From JAPUDQ01 sp964462335 (GTDB lineage: Bacteria > Patescibacteriota > Saccharimonadia > Saccharimonadales > Saccharimonadaceae), in assembly GCA_964462335.1 (NCBI GenBank), contig CAYWYG010000011.1:1-25836 (forward strand): 25,836 nucleotides of DNA. Direction: 5' to 3'. Under the pieces are notes generated by a model, which did not search any database, was not told the origin of the DNA, and worked only from the letters and a program-made list of their open reading frames with translations. The translations under genes were made by a program, and so were the position numbers. Positions within the stretch are counted from its first letter, which is position 1; each line of letters begins with the position of its first letter. This document shows, piece by piece, positions 22,310 to 25,836 of this stretch.

Positions 22310-23278
22310 ATGTCATGGTTTGAGATTTTTGTTGTCCAGCCCGTCTTCAATGTTCTGATGGTATTGTACGGTATCATACCAGGCAATGACTTTGGGGTCG
22401 CTATCATATTGTTTGCGGTACTTGTCCGTATTGTGATGTGGCCGCTGATCAAGAAACAACTTCATCAGACCAAGTTACAACGTCAGATTCAGCCTGAGCT
22501 GAAAAAAATCAAGCAGAAAGCAGCTGGCGATAAGCAGCTAGAGGGCCAGTTGATGCTCGAGCTGTATCGTGAGCGAGGCATCAATCCATTTACTCCATTT
22601 GGCGTGTTGATCGTGCAACTTCCCGTTTTCATCGCACTTTATCAGGTGATCATGATGATATCGAGTCGTCGTGAAGAGATCGGCCACTTCATGTATGCGT
22701 TTATGAAATCATGGGATCCGATCGCATCCGTCCTCGCAAACACAGCGCATTTCAACGAGAAGTTTGTCAGTATCATCGACCTCACGAAGCCGGTTATTCA
22801 TGATAGCTCGTGGTATATGCCAGCGTTTATCCTTGCTATCATCGCTACACTTTTTCAGTGGTATCAGAGTAAACAAATCACACCGACTAGCAAAGACGGC
22901 AAGAAGCTGCGCCACATACTAAAACAGTCGGCTACGACCGGTGAGTCGGTTGATCAGGCTGAGATGAGCGCAGCGCTTGGACGGGGTATGCTGACGATCA
23001 TTCCGGTAATTGCACTTTCATCGATGGTGATATTTCCCATTCCGGGCGCACTCCTGCTCTTTTATGCTGCGAGCAGTATCGTCGCGGTCTGGCAACAACG
23101 CAGTGTCCTCGAGGAAACAACCGAGGAAATGGAAGTGCTGGCCGATACGCCGGTAGCAAAAAAATCGTCTATCAATAAACGCCCTGAAAAATCAGATCAG
23201 GCGGTGGAAGCTGAAGTGGTGGAGCGACGCGTCACAAAACCTGTTCAGAAGCGGCGGAAAGGAAATAAGGTACGCTGA
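22310..23278 (+). CDS. yidC: membrane protein insertase YidC/Oxa1
   Basis: A 322-residue insertase that inserts and folds membrane proteins, alone or with SecYEG. It is the short, monoderm-like type without the large periplasmic P1 domain. Core helices begin at about 8-25, followed by a segment AVLVRIVMWPL with the conserved Arg of the hydrophilic groove. A cytosolic helical hairpin (LKKIKQKAAGDKQL...) and the signature FTPFGVLIVQLPVFIALYQV come next, then further helices near 170-190 and 225-265. The C-terminus is basic (ending RRKGNKVR), as in proteins that contact ribosomes. jag follows after 3 bases. Confidence 0.96.
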   Translation: MSWFEIFVVQPVFNVLMVLYGIIPGNDFGVAIILFAVLVRIVMWPLIKKQLHQTKLQRQIQPELKKIKQKAAGDKQLEGQLMLELYRERGINPFTPFGVLIVQLPVFIALYQVIMMISSRREEIGHFMYAFMKSWDPIASVLANTAHFNEKFVSIIDLTKPVIHDSSWYMPAFILAIIATLFQWYQSKQITPTSKDGKKLRHILKQSATTGESVDQAEMSAALGRGMLTIIPVIALSSMVIFPIPGALLLFYAASSIVAVWQQRSVLEETTEEMEVLADTPVAKKSSINKRPEKSDQAVEAEVVERRVTKPVQKRRKGNKVR

Positions 23279-23281
23279 CCT

Positions 23282-23758
23282 ATGGATCGTGAAGCATCAA
23301 TTGTATTTGCAAAGAAATATCTTGAGGATATCCTGTCATTCTTTGGATTGAACACAGAGGTTCACGCTACAGCTGATGAGGAAGTGATTGAGCTACAAGT
23401 ACCCTCTACTCATCTCAACGGATTTTTGATTGGCCAGCGTGGTGAGACATTGCGTAGCCTCCAGTTCATGATTGCGACAACACTAAAAAATAATGAGGCT
23501 GAGCTGACCAGAGTAAATGTCGACATCGCTGACTATAAGCGGCATCGCTATGATCGTCTCGCAGAGCAAGCCCGTGAATGGATCGAAGCGGTGCGCAGTA
23601 CGGGTGAATCAAAACATCTTGCCCCGATGAACGCCGCCGAACGTCGAATTGTACACAAGACGGTCACAGAATACAGCGATGTCGCAACCCACTCTGAGGG
23701 CGAAGGCCGAGAACGACACGTGGTACTGACACGGCAATCAGACGACACAGATAGTTAG
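23282..23758 (+). CDS. jag: Jag/KhpB RNA-binding protein (KH and R3H domains)
   Basis: A 158-residue protein with two RNA-binding modules. The KH domain (about 40-85) has the GxxG loop in LIGQRGETLRSL. The R3H domain (about 100-155) has the motif RRIVH, preceded by LAPMNAAER. The N-terminal Jag_N domain of longer relatives is missing or reduced to ~25 residues. KhpB proteins regulate RNA and cell division in Firmicutes. The yidC-jag order is conserved in bacteria. It ends 1 base before the convergent glycosyltransferase gene, without an evident terminator. Confidence 0.94.
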   Translation: MDREASIVFAKKYLEDILSFFGLNTEVHATADEEVIELQVPSTHLNGFLIGQRGETLRSLQFMIATTLKNNEAELTRVNVDIADYKRHRYDRLAEQAREWIEAVRSTGESKHLAPMNAAERRIVHKTVTEYSDVATHSEGEGRERHVVLTRQSDDTDS

Positions 23759-23759
23759 T

Positions 23760-24866
23760 TTATTTTTTCAGCGCACGGCGATATACGGCGACAGTTTCGT
23801 CGGCCATGCGTTCCCATGAAAAGTTTTTTACGCGACGTGTGCCCTTTTGAATAAGTTCGTTTCTGAGGCTAGGATTATTGATAAGTCGCTCAATAACGTT
23901 TACTAAGTCGTCGCTATTGTTTGGGTCAAAATACAAAGCGGCATCATCCCCTACTTCTGGGTGACAACTCGCACGACTGACTACGACTGGTGTATTGTCG
24001 TACATCGCCTCAAGTAACGTTATATTAAAGCCCTCCGACAACGAAGCGCTCGTATATGCCAGACAATGTTGAAGCGCCCATCGCTTCTCACCAGGTGATA
24101 TAAATCCAAGAAAATGTACATCACGAAGCGCCCGCTCTTTTACATCAGCTACGATAGATTGGTAGAAACCATCTTTTTTGCCCGCGAGTACCAAATGAAG
24201 ATCGGGGTGAGATTGTTTGAGTATCGCAAACGCGTCGACAAGACACGCGATATTTTTATAGGGGTAGGCATTACCGACATAAAAAAGAAACTGTTTGCCA
24301 ACGAGTTTTTTGATAGGCTCTGGCTCACATACCAGAGGTTCTCCGGCTTCGTGAGTGACAAATATTTTCGACGCATACGCTTCACCGGCATAATCAACAA
24401 TATCTGATTTCACGTAATGCGTCGGGGTAATGATAGCTCGAGCGCGCATGAGAATGGCTCTGAGTAATGATATAAACACCCCCTTGCGGACTTTGTAGAG
24501 ATATTTATTCATATCAATATTGTCATAGCGTACAAGGGTTAGATCATGAATTGTTGTCACAGCCGGTCTGACCCACAAAAACGGTTGTTGTGGCATCGTA
24601 AAGTGGACTAAGTCAGGCTGGTGTGATGTCAGCTTGCTTACAAATGTCGTTTGTTCTGCCACGGAATATGCCTTTTCGTTTGCGCTATCTATTGCTATCT
24701 TGGGAAATGACTTTTTCCAATGAGCCATCGTTTTAGATGGTACGAGCGCAATAAATCGAAACTCATCGCTATACAAATCATTGAGGCGTCGCAATAGATG
24801 TTGCACATAATGACCTGTCGATGTGTCGATATTGCGAGCGTCGATAACAATACGTGAACCTCTCAT
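23760..24866 (-). CDS. glycosyltransferase family 4 (GT-B fold)
   Basis: A 368-residue enzyme that transfers a sugar from an activated donor to a growing glycan. The N-terminal acceptor domain starts with RIVIDARNIDTSTGHYVQHL. The C-terminal GT1/GT4 donor domain starts near FLFYVGNAYPYKNI and carries EGFNITLLEA, the E-x7-E motif, followed by VVVSRASCHPEVGDDAALYFDP. There is no signal peptide, so it acts in the cytosol or at the membrane face. It overlaps the gene upstream by ATGA (24863-24866), giving coupled translation. Mannosyl- or rhamnosyl-type specificity cannot be told from sequence. Confidence 0.92.
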   Translation of the reverse strand: MRGSRIVIDARNIDTSTGHYVQHLLRRLNDLYSDEFRFIALVPSKTMAHWKKSFPKIAIDSANEKAYSVAEQTTFVSKLTSHQPDLVHFTMPQQPFLWVRPAVTTIHDLTLVRYDNIDMNKYLYKVRKGVFISLLRAILMRARAIITPTHYVKSDIVDYAGEAYASKIFVTHEAGEPLVCEPEPIKKLVGKQFLFYVGNAYPYKNIACLVDAFAILKQSHPDLHLVLAGKKDGFYQSIVADVKERALRDVHFLGFISPGEKRWALQHCLAYTSASLSEGFNITLLEAMYDNTPVVVSRASCHPEVGDDAALYFDPNNSDDLVNVIERLINNPSLRNELIQKGTRRVKNFSWERMADETVAVYRRALKK

Positions 24867-25836
24867 ATATGCAAAACCCTTCGTAGCGTTGCGCGATTTT
24901 TAGGGGGTAGCCCTTTATGAAACAACGATGTAATATACTCGATCGTTACTACTCTCGATGCTTGGATGCGGCGACGTTCACGAAATGCATGCGGCAACAA
25001 AGAGATACTACGTATTACCCCTCGACTCGCGGAGATAAACTGTCCTCGTAAAAGACAGCGTAGATAAAGTAAGGCGTAGTATATGAAAAATTTTATACCA
25101 ACAGAAAGGATAAGCTCAGATGGTATATTCTTCCAAAAGAACATCGGCAAGTTTTTAAATGTCTGATACACCACGAACCCAGGTATCTTACTACTGGTTG
25201 TGCCGTGATTGTGATATGCGACAGCGGATTTCTCATAATATGTTTTATGACCTGCAAGTTGTAGCTGAAAATTTATATCAGTATCCTCGAAGTAGGCGAA
25301 AAAATTTTCATCGAATAGCCCTATTTTTTTGAATACATCCGTTTTATATAAAGAGGCACCAGCCGTACCACCAAAAACATAGCCTGAATCATGCGCTGTA
25401 TCGGCTGGTTCGTCTCGTTGGCGAGGGAACGGTAATCCCCATGACGATATACTATCTGACGTACTCTCAATGCGCGTACCATCTCCCAGGAGTAATAGGC
25501 CTGTTACAACTGAGGCATCAGCTTTGACCAATGAGGTCATTAGTTTCGATAACCAATCTTTTTCTATGATCGCATCATTGTTGAGTAGCACGAGATAGGG
25601 ATAGCCATGATCGATCGCGTGGCGGATCCCCATATTGACGCCGCCATCGAAACCAAGATTTGTTTTGTTTTTGACGTAAACAACCCGTAGGTCATGTTCA
25701 TATCGTTTCAGCTGGCGTACGGACTCATCGCGCGAGCCATTTTCCACAAGATATACACCGTATGAAGGATAATCCTGTGCGAAAATCGCATCAAGACATG
25801 GTATCGTTTCACGCCAACCGTTGTAGTTGAGGACAA
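24863..25836 (-). CDS. glycosyltransferase family 2, 5' end beyond window
   Basis: The frame is open from the window edge, giving at least 324 residues. The start codon lies outside. The visible N-terminus VLNYNGWRETIPCL is the usual opening of rhamnosyltransferase-like GT2 enzymes. The donor-binding DxD-like motif is LLNNDAIIEKDWL, and the acceptor ED motif is FFAYFEDTDINFQLQLAG. A hydrophobic stretch (IKFFIYYALLYL) near the end suggests membrane attachment. An internal GTG at 25747 is not the real start. Coupled to the GT4 gene, it likely takes part in cell-surface polysaccharide synthesis. Confidence 0.92.
   Translation of the reverse strand, partial: VLNYNGWRETIPCLDAIFAQDYPSYGVYLVENGSRDESVRQLKRYEHDLRVVYVKNKTNLGFDGGVNMGIRHAIDHGYPYLVLLNNDAIIEKDWLSKLMTSLVKADASVVTGLLLLGDGTRIESTSDSISSWGLPFPRQRDEPADTAHDSGYVFGGTAGASLYKTDVFKKIGLFDENFFAYFEDTDINFQLQLAGHKTYYEKSAVAYHNHGTTSSKIPGFVVYQTFKNLPMFFWKNIPSELILSVGIKFFIYYALLYLRCLLRGQFISASRGVIRSISLLPHAFRERRRIQASRVVTIEYITSLFHKGLPPKNRATLRRVLHI

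Overview
The window looks like the replication-origin region of a Candidatus Saccharibacteria (TM7, Patescibacteria/CPR) chromosome. The evidence is a rpmH-rnpA-yidC-jag block diverging from dnaA-dnaN-recF, a P1-less monoderm-type YidC, very compact spacing, and a CPR-style type IV secretion (T4SS) cluster (PrgI, VirB4, a VirB6-like protein and a row of VirB2-like pilins) beside the origin. The lineage is inferred from gene content and order. No similarity search was possible.

Left part (1-2950): three tRNA genes (Arg-GCG, Ser-GCU, Ser-UGA), each with an encoded CCA, its own promoter and, nearby, a strong hairpin terminator. Among them lie two small membrane-protein genes whose promoters suggest leaderless mRNAs, a comF phosphoribosyltransferase gene, and a divergent hsp20 gene.

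T4SS part (2970-17644): two divergent transcription units. Leftward, six tandem genes encode short two-helix VirB2/TrbC-like proteins. Five have signal peptides and most have cysteine pairs. Rightward, a tight operon encodes a VirB6-like polytopic protein with an extracellular beta-rich N-terminus, PrgI, a TraC/VirB4-N-like protein, the VirB4 ATPase, a 1113-residue membrane protein ending in an M23 endopeptidase, a small signal-anchored protein, a secreted protein joining a phage-lysozyme-like domain to a C39-type cysteine peptidase, and a last small signal-anchored protein. No VirD4 coupling protein, VirB11 or relaxase is present here. It reads as a machine with its own wall-remodelling enzymes, for secretion, attachment or DNA transport rather than classical conjugation.

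Origin part (17620-21797): recF, dnaN and dnaA run leftward and rpmH rightward. DnaA-box-like sites lie both upstream of dnaA and between dnaA and dnaN. The dnaA-dnaN gap also shows the order DnaA box, short GC-rich spacer, TAG trinucleotide repeats, AT-rich stretch, which matches the DnaA-trio/basal unwinding system known from Bacillus.

Right part (21874-25836): rnpA, yidC and jag continue rightward. Two leftward glycosyltransferase genes (GT4, then a GT2 cut by the window edge) start what looks like a surface-polysaccharide cluster.

No intergenic stretch exceeds about 300 bases.
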